DNA from: Streptomonospora mangrovi
GTDB taxonomy: Bacteria; Actinomycetota; Actinomycetes; Streptosporangiales; Streptosporangiaceae
Length of the DNA stretch: 64,000 nt
Reading direction: 5' to 3'
Assembly: GCF_027604915.1 (NCBI RefSeq)
Contig: NZ_JAJAQC010000017.1
Location: 1 to 64,000 of the forward strand
This document shows, in pieces, positions 52,354 to 62,000 of this stretch (position 1 is the stretch's first letter; every line of letters starts with the position of its first letter). Made by a program: the position numbers and the translations under genes. The notes under the pieces are model-generated. The model did not search any database. It was not told the origin of the DNA and was given only the letters and a program-made list of their open reading frames with translations.

Positions 52354-53807
52354 TCGGCCCTCTCCCCTCGACTCTCCGCTGCCGGGCCGGGGCCGCCGCG
52401 CCGCAGTGCGGCGGCGGTGAGCGCGGCCAGCAGTGCGACCGCCGTCAGCGCCGCGAACCCGATCGCGTACCCCTGCGGGCCGCCGCCGCCCGCGACCACC
52501 ACCAGCACCACGCCCGCCGAGCCGAGCGCCCCGCCCACCCGCTGGGAGATGGTGACCAGGGTCGCGGCGTCGCCCACCCGCTCCGGCGGGGCCGCGCCGT
52601 AGGCGGCGGTGACCGCCGGCATCTGCGCCAGCGCCATCCCCACGCCCCGCACCACCAGCACCGCCGCCAGCGCGGCGGTCGGCAGCGCGCCCGCCGGTCC
52701 CGGCACCAGGACGGCGGCGGTGGCGGCGGCCAGCAGCACGGCGCCCACGACGCTGACCGCGCGCGGCCCCCGGCGGTCCGTCAGCGCCCCGCCCGCGTAC
52801 AGGGCGGCGGCGCTGCCCAGCCCCATCGCCAGGAGCAGCAGCCCCGCCTCGGTTCCGCCGCGCCCCGTCTGGGGCAGGTAGACCGCGAGCAGCAGCAGGC
52901 CGCCGTACATCGCCGCCCCCGTGAGGGTGGTGGTCGCCGTCGCGGCGGCGAACGCCGGGCGCCGCAGCAGCCGCAGGTCCAGCAGCGGGGACGCGGTGCG
53001 CACCGACGTCACCGCGAACACCGCCGTCAGCACCGCGCCCGACGCGGCGGCGAGCAGCGGCACGGGCGCGGCGCCGCCCGCGCCGACCTCGGTGGCGCCG
53101 TAGAGCAGCAGCGGCAGCCCGCAGCCGAGCAGCAGCAGGCCCGGCCAGTCCAGGCGGCGGGAGCGGTCCGCCCGGCCGGCCGGCACAAGCGCGCGGGCCG
53201 CCGCCAGCGCCGCGATCCCCACCGGCACGTTGATCGCGAACACCCACCGCCACGACACCGCCTCCACCAGCAGGCCGCCCACTGCGGGCCCCACCGCCGG
53301 GCCGAGGCTGACCACCACGCCCAGCGCCCCCATCAGCCGCCCCAGGCGCTCGGCCCCCGCCTCGGAGGCGATCACCGCCTGCCCGGCGGGCACCATGGCC
53401 CCGGCCGCCAGGCCCTGGACCGCGCGGGCGGCGATGAGCGCCGCCGGGCCGGTCGCCAGCGCGCACAGCGCCGAGGCGGCCGTGAATACGGCCAGCGACA
53501 CCGCCCACACCCGCCCGTGGCCGAACCGGTCCCCCAGCCAGCCGGCGGCCGGAAGCGAGACCGCGCCCGCGACCAGGTACCCGGTCGCCACCCACTGCAC
53601 CAGCGCGAGGGTGCTCCCGAACTCCGCGCGGACCGGCTCCAGGGCCAGGTTGGCGACCGTGGAGTCGAGCATGGCCATGAACGCGCCCGAACCGGTGACG
53701 GCGGCCGTCCACCAGATGCGCGCGGGGATGGGAGCGGCGCCGGACCGGCCGGGACGGGAACCGGAACCGGAGGTGCTGCCGGGGCGGCGCGGTGATCGGG
53801 ATGCCAT
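52347..53807 (-). CDS. MFS drug-efflux transporter (EmrB/QacA, DHA2 type)
   Basis: The 486-residue protein has 14 hydrophobic helices. Motif C-like FMAMLDSTVANLALEPV lies in helix 1, the antiporter motif A GWLGDRFGHGRVW in loop 2-3, and VVSLGPAVGPAVGGLLVEAVSWRWVFAINVPVG in helix 5, the DHA2 signature. It probably exports drugs or a metabolite by proton antiport. Control by the divergent TetR gene through the palindrome at 53851-53876 is likely, since that site overlaps its -10. Confidence 0.93.
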   Translation of the reverse strand: MASRSPRRPGSTSGSGSRPGRSGAAPIPARIWWTAAVTGSGAFMAMLDSTVANLALEPVRAEFGSTLALVQWVATGYLVAGAVSLPAAGWLGDRFGHGRVWAVSLAVFTAASALCALATGPAALIAARAVQGLAAGAMVPAGQAVIASEAGAERLGRLMGALGVVVSLGPAVGPAVGGLLVEAVSWRWVFAINVPVGIAALAAARALVPAGRADRSRRLDWPGLLLLGCGLPLLLYGATEVGAGGAAPVPLLAAASGAVLTAVFAVTSVRTASPLLDLRLLRRPAFAAATATTTLTGAAMYGGLLLLAVYLPQTGRGGTEAGLLLLAMGLGSAAALYAGGALTDRRGPRAVSVVGAVLLAAATAAVLVPGPAGALPTAALAAVLVVRGVGMALAQMPAVTAAYGAAPPERVGDAATLVTISQRVGGALGSAGVVLVVVAGGGGPQGYAIGFAALTAVALLAALTAAALRRGGPGPAAESRGERADR

Positions 53808-54293
53808 GGCGCGGCGGGTCCTTCCGTGGTCGGGCGTCGGTGCGGGGACTCTTTATGATACGTGCGTATCATAAAGCCGTCGCGGCATCTCCGGCTTGCG
53901 CCGCACGCTCTCCCGAGCGCAGAGACGCAGGTCAGAGAGCCTTGGGCCGTGTGGACGCCTTCCGCCAGCCCGATGGCTGGAGCGTGCGGGCGCAGGCGCG
54001 AGGTCGACGGACCGGAGGGACTCGACGGCACGGCGGCGCGGGATCACCCGTTCGGCGAGCCGCCGGTTCACTGCGGCGGCCGGGCGTTGGAGAAGGCCGA
54101 TCAGCAGGCCGCGCTCCGCCGGGGAGGACCGGTGACCGGGTGAACGCCCCGACGCGGCAGGACCAAGACCGCGCACCCGGCGCGGAAGGACGGCACGCCC
54201 CCGACCGCTGAGGCGCGGGGTGGGCATCCTCACGGGCGCGGACCTGGCCGCCAAGATCGGGAGCCGGTCCGGGGGATGGGGGACAATCGGAGG
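53808..54293. other. MFS / TetR intergenic region
   Basis: The 486 bp contain the operator at 53851-53876 and the tetR -10 (GACAAT, 54282-54287, 6 bp before ATG 54294). The middle part (53880-54200) has open frames in several phases but none with coding bias or a recognisable product; I leave it unannotated. Confidence 0.4.
53851..53876. promoter_or_regulatory. 26-bp palindromic TetR-type operator
   Basis: CTTTATGATACG and its exact complement CGTATCATAAAG flank a TG centre. TATGAT on the minus strand inside it is a good -10 for the MFS gene starting at 53807. Such long perfect dyads are typical of TetR-family dimers-of-dimers or dimers, and a TetR gene lies 420 bp away. Confidence 0.75.
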
Positions 54294-54926
54294 ATGCCCC
54301 GGACCGCCGACCACGCGCAGCGCCGCACCCAGATCATCGAGGGGCTGCTGCGCGTCGCGGGACGCGACGGGCTGCACGCCGTCACCATGCGCTCGGTGGC
54401 CGCCGAGGCCGGGGTCTCACTGCGGCTGGTGCAGTACTACTTCCACAGCAAGGGCCGCCTGGTGAACGCCGCCCTCACCCACCTCGAGGAGCAGAGCAAC
54501 CGGCGCTGGGCCGAGCGCGTGGCGCGTGACCCCGAGGGGTCCGTTCGGGCCGCCGTCGAGGGGTTCCTCGCCGAGGCGCTGCCCACCGACGAGCACACCC
54601 GCGTGTTCCATCTCGTCTTCACCTCGTTCGCCGTGCTCGCCATGACCGACCCCGGCCTCGCCGACCAGCCGTTCGTCGCCGGCACCGACCGGCTGGAGCG
54701 CCGCCTCGCCGACCTCATGGCCCGCGCCCGCGACGGCGGCGAACTCGCCACCGGGCTGGACCCCGGCACCGAGGCCGCCCGCCTGCTCGCCCTCACCCAC
54801 GGCCTGGGCACCGACCTCCTCACCGGCAGGCGCACCCCCCAAGACGCCTCGGCGGTGCTCGCCTACCACCTGGACCGGGTGTTCACCGGCGCCTCCCCCG
54901 CCGGGCGCACCGGCCCCCACGACTAG
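54294..54926 (+). CDS. TetR family transcriptional regulator
   Basis: The 210-residue repressor has an N-terminal helix-turn-helix at about 10-55: HAQRRTQIIEGLLRVAGRDGLHAV, then MRSVAAEAGVSLRLVQYYFHSKGRL. The all-helical ligand domain has a TetR_C_6-like layout (LDPGTEAARLLALTHGLGTDLL). ATG 54294 follows GACAAT, a leaderless start; ATG 54276 is in frame. It probably represses the divergent MFS gene. Confidence 0.93.
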   Translation: MPRTADHAQRRTQIIEGLLRVAGRDGLHAVTMRSVAAEAGVSLRLVQYYFHSKGRLVNAALTHLEEQSNRRWAERVARDPEGSVRAAVEGFLAEALPTDEHTRVFHLVFTSFAVLAMTDPGLADQPFVAGTDRLERRLADLMARARDGGELATGLDPGTEAARLLALTHGLGTDLLTGRRTPQDASAVLAYHLDRVFTGASPAGRTGPHD

Positions 54927-54927
54927 C

Positions 54928-54957
54928 GGGGCCGGGGGCGGCCCCGCCCCCGGCCCC
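54928..54957. terminator. bidirectional terminator tetR / vanZ-like
   Basis: A 12-bp perfect stem GGGGCCGGGGGC (54928-54939) with 54946-54957 lies right after the tetR stop and before the convergent VanZ stop. Confidence 0.65.
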
Positions 54958-54987
54958 GCCTCCGCTCGGCGGCGCGGTGCCGCCGCG

Positions 54988-55821
54988 CTAGTCCTTGCCC
55001 AGGTCGTGGATGGCGCGCGACATGCGGCGACCGAGGAAGAGGTAGCCCAGCAGCGCGCCGGTGGTGTTGAGGATGACGTCGTCGATGTCGAACGCGCGGC
55101 CGGTGATGAGCGACCCCTGCACCACCTCGACCAGCAGCATCGCCACCGCCGCCATCAGCACGGTCCGCAGCACGCTGCGCGAACCCGGGAACAGCGTCGG
55201 CAGCAGCACCCCGAACGGCACCCCCAGCGCGATGTTCCCGCCGACCTGCTGGAGCGCCTCCCGCGCGGGCGCGTCCAGGTAGTGGCGCAGGGACCAGCCG
55301 GGTTGGAGGTTGGTGTGGGTCTGCTCGACCGCTCCGGGCATCGGGGTCAGCGTGAGCTGCCCCAGCACCACCGCGAACGCGACCATCGCCGCGAACGCCG
55401 CCATCACCGCCACCGCGCGCAGCAGGAAGTAGCCGAACCGCCGCAGGACCTCCCCCGCCGAGCGGCCACCGCCCGCCGGCTCCACCGGACCCGCCTGGGC
55501 CTTCGCGCTCCCCCCGGCCGCCGGCCGCGCCGATGCGCCGCGCGCCTTGCCCGCCGCGCCCGTGCGGGAGCCCGCCCTGGTCGTCGAACCGGCGCCGCGC
55601 GACCGGGTGCGGGTCGCCGTGCCCGGCCGCGCCTTGTCCCCGGACTTCCGGCCGACCGGCCCCTGGGCCATGGCCGTCTCCACCCGCTGCCCCGACTCGG
55701 TGGCCGTCGGACTTCCCGCCCGCTTCGGCACCGGGTCCGGTGCACCCCTGGCGGTCTCGGTGCTCCCGGCGTCCTCGGCGGAGCCGGCGGTGTCCTCGCT
55801 CTGTCCCTGGAAGCCCTTCAC
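54988..55821 (-). CDS. VanZ-like family protein
   Basis: The protein has about 277 residues. About 125 are a disordered basic Ala/Arg/Gly-rich N-terminal tail; the VanZ-like domain follows. The first helix is LLRAVAVMAAFAAMVAFAVV, then LTLTPMPG and GGNIALGVPFGVLLPTLFPGSRS, and the family motif GRAFDIDDVILNTTGALLGYL. VanZ proteins have been tied to low-level teicoplanin resistance, but most have unknown roles. GTG 55821 is used; a GTG 15 bp upstream is also open. The long basic tail is unusual. Confidence 0.88.
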   Translation of the reverse strand: MKGFQGQSEDTAGSAEDAGSTETARGAPDPVPKRAGSPTATESGQRVETAMAQGPVGRKSGDKARPGTATRTRSRGAGSTTRAGSRTGAAGKARGASARPAAGGSAKAQAGPVEPAGGGRSAGEVLRRFGYFLLRAVAVMAAFAAMVAFAVVLGQLTLTPMPGAVEQTHTNLQPGWSLRHYLDAPAREALQQVGGNIALGVPFGVLLPTLFPGSRSVLRTVLMAAVAMLLVEVVQGSLITGRAFDIDDVILNTTGALLGYLFLGRRMSRAIHDLGKD

Positions 55822-56007
55822 GACATCACACCCCACGGGTCTCGGTCGGCGCGTCGACGGGGGTGGCCGACGCGTAGCCAGTACCTACCGCGTGGGAACT
55901 CCCTCTAACTCCCGGGCGCGGGCGCCGGACCTCCCGCGACCGCCCCGGCGCCGCCCTCATGCCTGGTGAGGGCGGCCCCGGCACGGCCCCGGGGCGGGCC
56001 GGCCGGA

Positions 56008-56445
56008 CTACGCCTTCGCGAGGTAGTCGGCGCAGGACTGCATCAGGAACTCGCTGCCCATCCGCGACATCTCGCACGCCTCGGCCGTGGCGCAGACCTG
56101 GTGGATCGTCAGCTCGGTCCGGCCGTCACCCAGGTCGCGGAAGTCCTCGTACATCAGCTCCGGCTCCTCGACCATGGGCACCTTGGTCGCCGTCACGATC
56201 CGGCGGTGCTCCTCGACCTCCGGGAACGTGCCGCTGATGGGGTGCACCTCACCGGTCGGCGTGACGATCTCCGCGCTGAACGAGCCGCCGGGCCGCACGT
56301 CCAGCTCCAGCGTCTCGCGCCGGGCGCCGAACACCGCGCAGAAGGGCTCCGGCGTGGACCAGACCTCCCACAGCTTCTCGACGGGGGCGTCGTAGACGCG
56401 GGTGAGGGTGTAGCTGTGCTCCCGGCCCTGAGTGCTCTCGGTCAT
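56008..56445 (-). CDS. SRPBCC / AHSA1-like domain protein
   Basis: The 145-residue protein has the START-like fold of the activator-of-Hsp90-homologue family: YTLTRVYDAPVEKLWEVWSTPE, RPGGSFSAEIVTPTGEVHPISGTF, and ELTIHQVC near the C-terminus. It is cytoplasmic, probably a small-ligand binder. GGGAGCACACC precedes the ATG. It marks the last ordinary gene before the mobilisation module. Confidence 0.9.
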   Translation of the reverse strand: MTESTQGREHSYTLTRVYDAPVEKLWEVWSTPEPFCAVFGARRETLELDVRPGGSFSAEIVTPTGEVHPISGTFPEVEEHRRIVTATKVPMVEEPELMYEDFRDLGDGRTELTIHQVCATAEACEMSRMGSEFLMQSCADYLAKA

Positions 56446-56794
56446 GGTGTGCTCCCTCGCTGCCGTGCTCGTGCTGCTTTCACAGGGGTAGACGCGCGGG
56501 CGCTCCGAAACTCATCGCGCGCGCCGGACCTTATCTCCCACGGCCGGGCGGGGCGGGCCAGAGTCACACCGTGGCCGGATCCCGCCACCGCGTGGCCGGG
56601 GCCGGCTGGACCCGCTGGGCGTCCTGGACCGGCTCGCCGGACGGGCCGAGGCGCAACGCATCGAGGCCCGCGAGGGCAGGTAGCCGCCGTGAGGCGATGA
56701 CCGCTGGGTTTTCCACAGGCGCGCGGGCGAAGCGGACGCGCGCCTCAAGATCCGTTTAAGGTTCCCTTACCGTGATTTGAGGGGGCGGGGAACC
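56446..56794. other. boundary region before mobC; candidate oriT
   Basis: The 349 bp hold no complete gene. A short frame at about 56620-56684 ending LGVLDRLAGRAEAQRIEA before a TAG may be a gene remnant. Near the right end the sequence becomes AT-rich: TAAGGTTCCCTTA at 56757-56769 is a 5-bp inverted repeat with TTC loop, 25 bp before mobC. It resembles nic-region hairpins and is a candidate transfer origin. No integrase or att repeat is seen. Confidence 0.4.
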
Positions 56795-57220
56795 ATGGCA
56801 CAACGCAGGCGCGGCAACCGGCAGATCGGTGTCCGGCGCGACAAGAACGTCAAGCTCAGCCTGAGCGAGGACGAACACGCCCTGCTGGCCAAGGCCGCCC
56901 TCGCCAAGGACATGACCCTCAGCTCCTACTGCGCCTACGCCGCCCTGGCCGTCGCCCGCGACGAGGTCGACCCCACCCCCGACGTCCGCGAGACCATGGT
57001 CGCCCTCAACGACCAGATCACCCGGCTGTGCGACGCCGGTGTCCGGCTCGGAGGGCTCGCCACCGCCGATGTGACCGACGCCGCCGCCGGTTCCGGCGGC
57101 GGTGCGGTGGAAGGCGCGGACGGCGCGCCCGCTCCCGGGCTCCTGCTGCGCCGCATCGCCCGGCTCGTGGACGAACTCGAGGACACCGCCTACGAGCTGA
57201 AGCGGAGCGTGCGGCAGTGA
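56795..57220 (+). CDS. mobC: MobC-like mobilisation accessory protein
   Basis: The 141-residue protein has a ribbon-helix-helix-like N-terminus (VRRDKNVKLSLSEDEHALLAKAALAKDMTLSSYC) at about 13-50 and a helical C-terminus. This matches plasmid MobC proteins that bind oriT beside the relaxase and help open the DNA. The region at about 90-115 is Ala/Gly-rich. GGGGGCGGGG precedes the ATG. The stop overlaps the relaxase GTG (GTGA), typical of mobC-mobA translational coupling. Confidence 0.85.
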   Translation: MAQRRRGNRQIGVRRDKNVKLSLSEDEHALLAKAALAKDMTLSSYCAYAALAVARDEVDPTPDVRETMVALNDQITRLCDAGVRLGGLATADVTDAAAGSGGGAVEGADGAPAPGLLLRRIARLVDELEDTAYELKRSVRQ

Positions 57221-58524
57221 TCGCCAAAGTCATGCGCGGCAGCGACACCCACGGCCTGCTCCGCTACCTCTACGGCCCCGGCCGCGCCAACGAGCACATC
57301 GACCCCCACCTCGTCGGCGCCTGGCGCCCCCTCGGCGTCCCCGACCCCGGCCGCTCCCCCGACGCCGCCCTCGCCACCCTCGCCCGCCGCCTCGACCAGT
57401 TCGTCTCCCCCGGCAGCCGCGCCCGCCACGTCTGGCACTGCGCCATCCGCGTCGCCCACGGCGACCGCCCCCTCACCGACCCCGAATGGCACACCGTCGC
57501 CCGGCGCATCGCCGCCGCGGGCGGCGTCGCCCCCCACGGCGACCCCCGCGGCTGCCGCTGGGTCGCCGTCCGCCACGACGGCGCCGAAAGCCACCACATC
57601 CACCTCGTCGCCACCCTCAAACGCCAGGACGACACCCGCCCCGACATCCACAACGACGCCCTGCGGCTCCGCGACGAGTGCCGCGCCATCGAACACCACC
57701 TCGGCCTGCGCGCCACCGGCCCCTCCAACGGCACCTCCGACCGCCTCCCCAAACGCGGCGAGGTCGAGAAGGCCCTGCGGCGCGGCCGCACCGAACCCGC
57801 CCGCGTCCTCCTCGCGCGCGAGGTCCGCACCGCCGCCGTCACCGCACGCGACGAGGACGAGTTCTTTTCCCTCCTCGAAGGCGAGGGCGTGCTCCTGCAC
57901 CGGCGCACCGACGGCGCCGAACTCCTCGGCTACGCCGTGGCCCTGCCCGACGACCGCAACCCCACCGGCGAACCCGTCTGGCTCAGCGGCTCCACCCTCG
58001 CCCCCGAACTCTCCCTGCCCCGGCTGCGCCGCCGCTTCGCCGCCGCCGCACCCCCCGAACCCGGCGTCGGCGCCGCCCGCGCCTGGGCGCGGCTGCGCCG
58101 CTGCCTGGACGAAGCCCACCAGCGCACCCCCGGCGACACCATGGGCCGCCGCGCCGAAACCGCCTCCGCCCTCAGCGACGCCTTCACCGCCATCGCCGCC
58201 GCCGCACCCCCGCCCATGCGCCCCGCCCTGCGCGCCGCCGCCGACACCTGGCAGCAGGCCGGCCGCCTGCCCTGCCCCACCCAGCAGCACCCCCAGGCCG
58301 CCCGCCTGCGCGACGCCGCCCGCACCCTCGTCCGCGCCGCCGGCACCCCCGGCACCGAGGACGTGCGGGCGGTCCTCGCCCTCCTCGACACCCTCGCCGC
58401 CGACCTCGCCGAGTGGTACACCGCCCAGCGGTGGGTCCCTCAGCGCCACCGCGCCGACCTCACCCGCACCCATCTCGCCGGAGTCGACGTCGAGGAGCCC
58501 TGGGCTGAAGGCACGGGTCCTTAG
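57217..58524 (+). CDS. relaxase / mobilisation nuclease (VirD2/MobA type)
   Basis: The 435-residue DNA relaxase nicks oriT and leads strand transfer. The N-terminus has IAKVMRGSDTHGLLRYLYGPG, with candidate catalytic tyrosines at 17 and 19. The HUH-type metal site is WHCAIRVAHGD near 73 and HDGAESHHIHLVATL at about 120-134. After residue 250 is an Ala/Arg/Pro-rich helical region. The family is the actinobacterial Relaxase PF03432 group. It ends 50 bp before the convergent hypothetical gene. Confidence 0.88.
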   Translation: MIAKVMRGSDTHGLLRYLYGPGRANEHIDPHLVGAWRPLGVPDPGRSPDAALATLARRLDQFVSPGSRARHVWHCAIRVAHGDRPLTDPEWHTVARRIAAAGGVAPHGDPRGCRWVAVRHDGAESHHIHLVATLKRQDDTRPDIHNDALRLRDECRAIEHHLGLRATGPSNGTSDRLPKRGEVEKALRRGRTEPARVLLAREVRTAAVTARDEDEFFSLLEGEGVLLHRRTDGAELLGYAVALPDDRNPTGEPVWLSGSTLAPELSLPRLRRRFAAAAPPEPGVGAARAWARLRRCLDEAHQRTPGDTMGRRAETASALSDAFTAIAAAAPPPMRPALRAAADTWQQAGRLPCPTQQHPQAARLRDAARTLVRAAGTPGTEDVRAVLALLDTLAADLAEWYTAQRWVPQRHRADLTRTHLAGVDVEEPWAEGTGP

Positions 58525-58573
58525 GCCGCGAAGCGCCGCGGGGGTGGTGATGGGTGCGGTTGCCGGGGGACGG

Positions 58574-59053
58574 CTACTCCCGCTGCCACGGCAGGGGCAC
58601 CCGGCGCTTGTCCGAACCACGGCCCTGGCCCGGCCGCGAGTTCCACATCAGCAGCAGGTCCCGCACGTAGTAGCGCGCCCGCGGGTACCACCGGCGGCCG
58701 TCCACCGTGTCCGGCAGCGAGTCCGGGCGGTCGTCCTTGATCTGGGTCACGCTCTTGCCGTCCACCCCGATCAGCGCCGCGAAACCGCCCAGCGTCACCT
58801 CGCGGTCCAGGTCCTCGGGCGCCACCTCCACCGGATCCGGACGCCGCGGCCGGAACCGCTCCAGCTTCGCCGGGTCGTACAGGTTGCTGCCGCCCCCGCC
58901 CCCCTTCTCCGTGGCCCCCTTCCGGCGGACCTCCGGCTCGGGGAAGTCGGGGTAGTAGCGCGGCATCACGTGCACCGCATAGGCGTGGCTGTAGCCGTTG
59001 CGCTCCGCCCACTCGCGCAGCGTCACCAGCCCCCGCTCGTCCTCCGCGGCCAT
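58574..59053 (-). CDS. putative DNA-binding protein of the mobilisation module
   Basis: The 159-residue protein begins ERGLVTLREWAERNGYSHAY, an excisionase/MerR-like start. A second segment LGGFAALIGVDGKSVTQIKDDR looks like a helix-turn-helix, followed by GRRWYPRARYYVRDLLLMW and a basic tail. Two HTH-like parts suggest an accessory DNA-binding or terminase-like protein. Its start overlaps the MobF stop by 31 bp, so the two are co-translated; it may help MobF at its oriT. Confidence 0.65.
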   Translation of the reverse strand: MAAEDERGLVTLREWAERNGYSHAYAVHVMPRYYPDFPEPEVRRKGATEKGGGGGSNLYDPAKLERFRPRRPDPVEVAPEDLDREVTLGGFAALIGVDGKSVTQIKDDRPDSLPDTVDGRRWYPRARYYVRDLLLMWNSRPGQGRGSDKRRVPLPWQRE

Positions 59054-62000
59054 GCCCCCTCCTTCGCAGCCCCCCGCGGCGCACCGCGCCAGGCGCCGCC
59101 CGCCCGGCCCCGCGCCGCGCGCTCCACCGCCGTCTTCAGCGACGCCCGCCGCGGCGGCACCAGCTCGTCACTCACCATCGTGTCGTCCTGGTCCGTCAGC
59201 GTACGGGCGTAGCCGTCGATCAGCCGCCGCACCAGCTCCCCGTCGTTGCGCACCCCCCGCACGTCCACCGACTCCAGCCCCTGCGCCGCCAGGTACAGGT
59301 CGGCCCGCCCCCGCGCCCGGCTCATCGCCGGATACAGCGAGTGCGCCTCGGCGCCGATCCCGTACACGTGCGCCCGCTCGCAGGTCAGCCCCTGCGCGGC
59401 CGCGATCGTCATCGCGTACCCGTGGCTCAGGTCCCCCCGCGCGATCGCCTCCGGCGACACCCACGCGCTGTGCGTCTCCCCCTCGCGGCGCCACTCCACC
59501 CGCACCCCGCGCCGACCGTCGACCTCGGCCACCACGCCCCGGAAGCCGTTCAGCACGTCCGGCCCCTCGCCCCGCCGCGACCGGTAGTCGTTGCGCCGCA
59601 CCCGGACGGTGTCGCCCGAGGCCAGCGCCAGCCGACCGCCGCCGCGCAGCGCGAACGCCACCTCGTCGTCCGCCAGATGGCCGCCCGCCCACGCCAGCGC
59701 CCGCATCCGCAGGTTCAACTCGTCCACGTCGCTGTTGCGCGCCGCCAGCACCAGCAGGTCGCCCACCGCCTGGTGCGGGTCCGACAGCTCCTGCCGGTCC
59801 TTCCACCAGCCCTGCGCCACCAGGTCCAGCGCGTCGTGCGCCCGCTCCGCCGCGTGCACCCGGCCCGCGTTGCCCCACACGTGCAGCGCGCTCGCCCGGC
59901 CGCCCTCCAGCCACGCCGCCAGCGCCTCCCGGTCCACCGCGTCGCGCTGCCTGCGGTTCTCCGACAGCGTCTCGCCCTCGACGATCCCGTGGACCGCCTT
60001 GAACCCGCCGCCCACACCGACCGCGCGCAACTGCGCCGGGTCGCCGATCCCCACGATCTTCGTGCCGCTGGCGTCCGCCGCCTTCACCAGCGCGGCCATC
60101 GAGCGGTCGTCCACCATGGCGGCCTCGTCGACCACCAGCACGTCGACCCCCGCCAGGCCCTCACCCGACTCGACCCGCCGCAGCCACGACGCCACCGTGC
60201 GCGACGCGATCCCCGACTCCGCCGCCAGGTTCGCCGCCGCCACCGCCGCCGTCGCCGCGCCCTCCACGCGCAGCCCCGCCGCCGACCACCCCGCCAGCGC
60301 GGCACTCATCAGCGTCGTCTTGCCCGACCCCGCCACGCCCCGGACCATGTCCAGGCCGTGCCCCGCGCACATCAGCCGCTCGGCCGTGCGCCGCTGCTCC
60401 GCCGACAGGCGGAAACCGCGCTCCGCCTCGAACCGGCGCAGCGCCTGCGCTGCGGCCGCCGCCGGGACCACCGCCGCGCCCTCGCCCAGTCGGCGCTCCG
60501 CGGCCGAGACGATCGCCTGCTCGGCCTCCACGATGTCGGCCGAGGTCCACCGGTCGGCGTTGGACAAATGCCGCGGTCCCCCGGACGGCAACCGGACCGC
60601 GTGCCCCGTCGACAGCACCGCCTCGGTCAGCACCTCCAGGTGGGACGCGCTCACCACCCCGCCCGGACACGCCGCCGCCACCGCCGCCATGATCTGCGGG
60701 CGGCTCACCGCTTTGCGCTGCGCCGTGACACCCGTCTCCGGATCCCACACGATCGCCGCCAGCGCGTCGACGTCGGGCGGCGGCTGCCGGGCCGCTGTCC
60801 CCCGGCTCAGCGCGCCGTCCAGCAGCGTCTCGACGTTGAACCCCGCCGTCTCGGCCACCCGCCGCCACCACCGGCGGGCGTGCCCCTGGCGCACCGACGA
60901 CTTCGACTGCGCCAACTCGCGCGCGGCCGCCCGCGCCTGCGCCGCCGAGGCGTCCCGGCCCACGTGGTCGGCGATCTGCCGCGACCGGGAGCTGAACGTG
61001 TCGCGGACGTCGCGGTCGAATCCCGCGATCTCCCACTCGCCCGTGCGCTCGTCGCGGACCCACACCACGCCGAAGCGGCGGCTCAGCCGCTCCCGCATCC
61101 GCGCCTTGGCCAGCTCGCCCGCCACCGCGACGTGGCGGTGCAGGTCCCGGCCGCCCGCGCCCAGCGCCCGCCACTTGCCGTCCTCGCCCAGGACCATGTT
61201 CGCGATCATGATGTGGGCGTGCAGATGGGGGTCGCCCATCCGGCCGTCGACCGGCCGCGCCGAGCGGTGCAGCGTGATCGATGCGATGAGCCCGGAGGTC
61301 GCCAGCCGGGCCGCGCTCTGGCCGTCGCCGTGGTGCCCCGCGACGGCGTAGCCCGCCCACTCTTCGAGGGAGTCGACCGTCTCGCGCACGCAGTCGAGGT
61401 AGATCTCCTCGATCTCGGCCGCCGTGCGGTCCTCGACCAGACCGTAGAGCACCGACATCGACTTGGGCATGTTCAGCACCATGTCGAAGCCGCGGTTGCC
61501 CACCCGGACCCGGGATTCGGCGTGCTCGCGGGCCGTCGCCAACTCCTCGGCGCCCCACAGCATCGCGGGGTCCACCCCGGCCTGCTCGGCGATCACCTCC
61601 AGGTCGCGGACGGCCGCGTGGTGCGCCTCGCCGTCGCGCAGCAGGCCCCGCTCCAGGCGGGCGAACCGCTCGGCCGCGCTGGCGGAGGTGAACAGGTCGG
61701 CCGCGGGCATGTGCGCGGCGTCGGCGATCGCGTAGACGGCGTCCACGAGCGGGCGCGCCGCCAGCTTCGCCCGGGGGTCGACGGCCTCCTTGGGCGCGAC
61801 GAGCACCTCGCCGGTGACGGGGTGGCACCCGGCCATGACGAGGCGCATGGCCTCCAGGTCGGCCTCGCCCGCGAACTCGCTGCCCGGCGCCTGCCCGAAC
61901 TCGCGCCATCCGCTGCCCACCCGCTGGAGGGGGCGGTCGGCGTCCTTGATCCGGTACTCGACCTGGAGGTCGTCGGCGTCGCCGTGGCTGTGGGCGTGCG

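Noticed and set aside
53853-54377. Minus-strand frame of 174 codons between the MFS and TetR genes
   Set aside because: It overlaps the palindromic operator and the tetR start, and its composition is Arg/Pro-rich shadow sequence.
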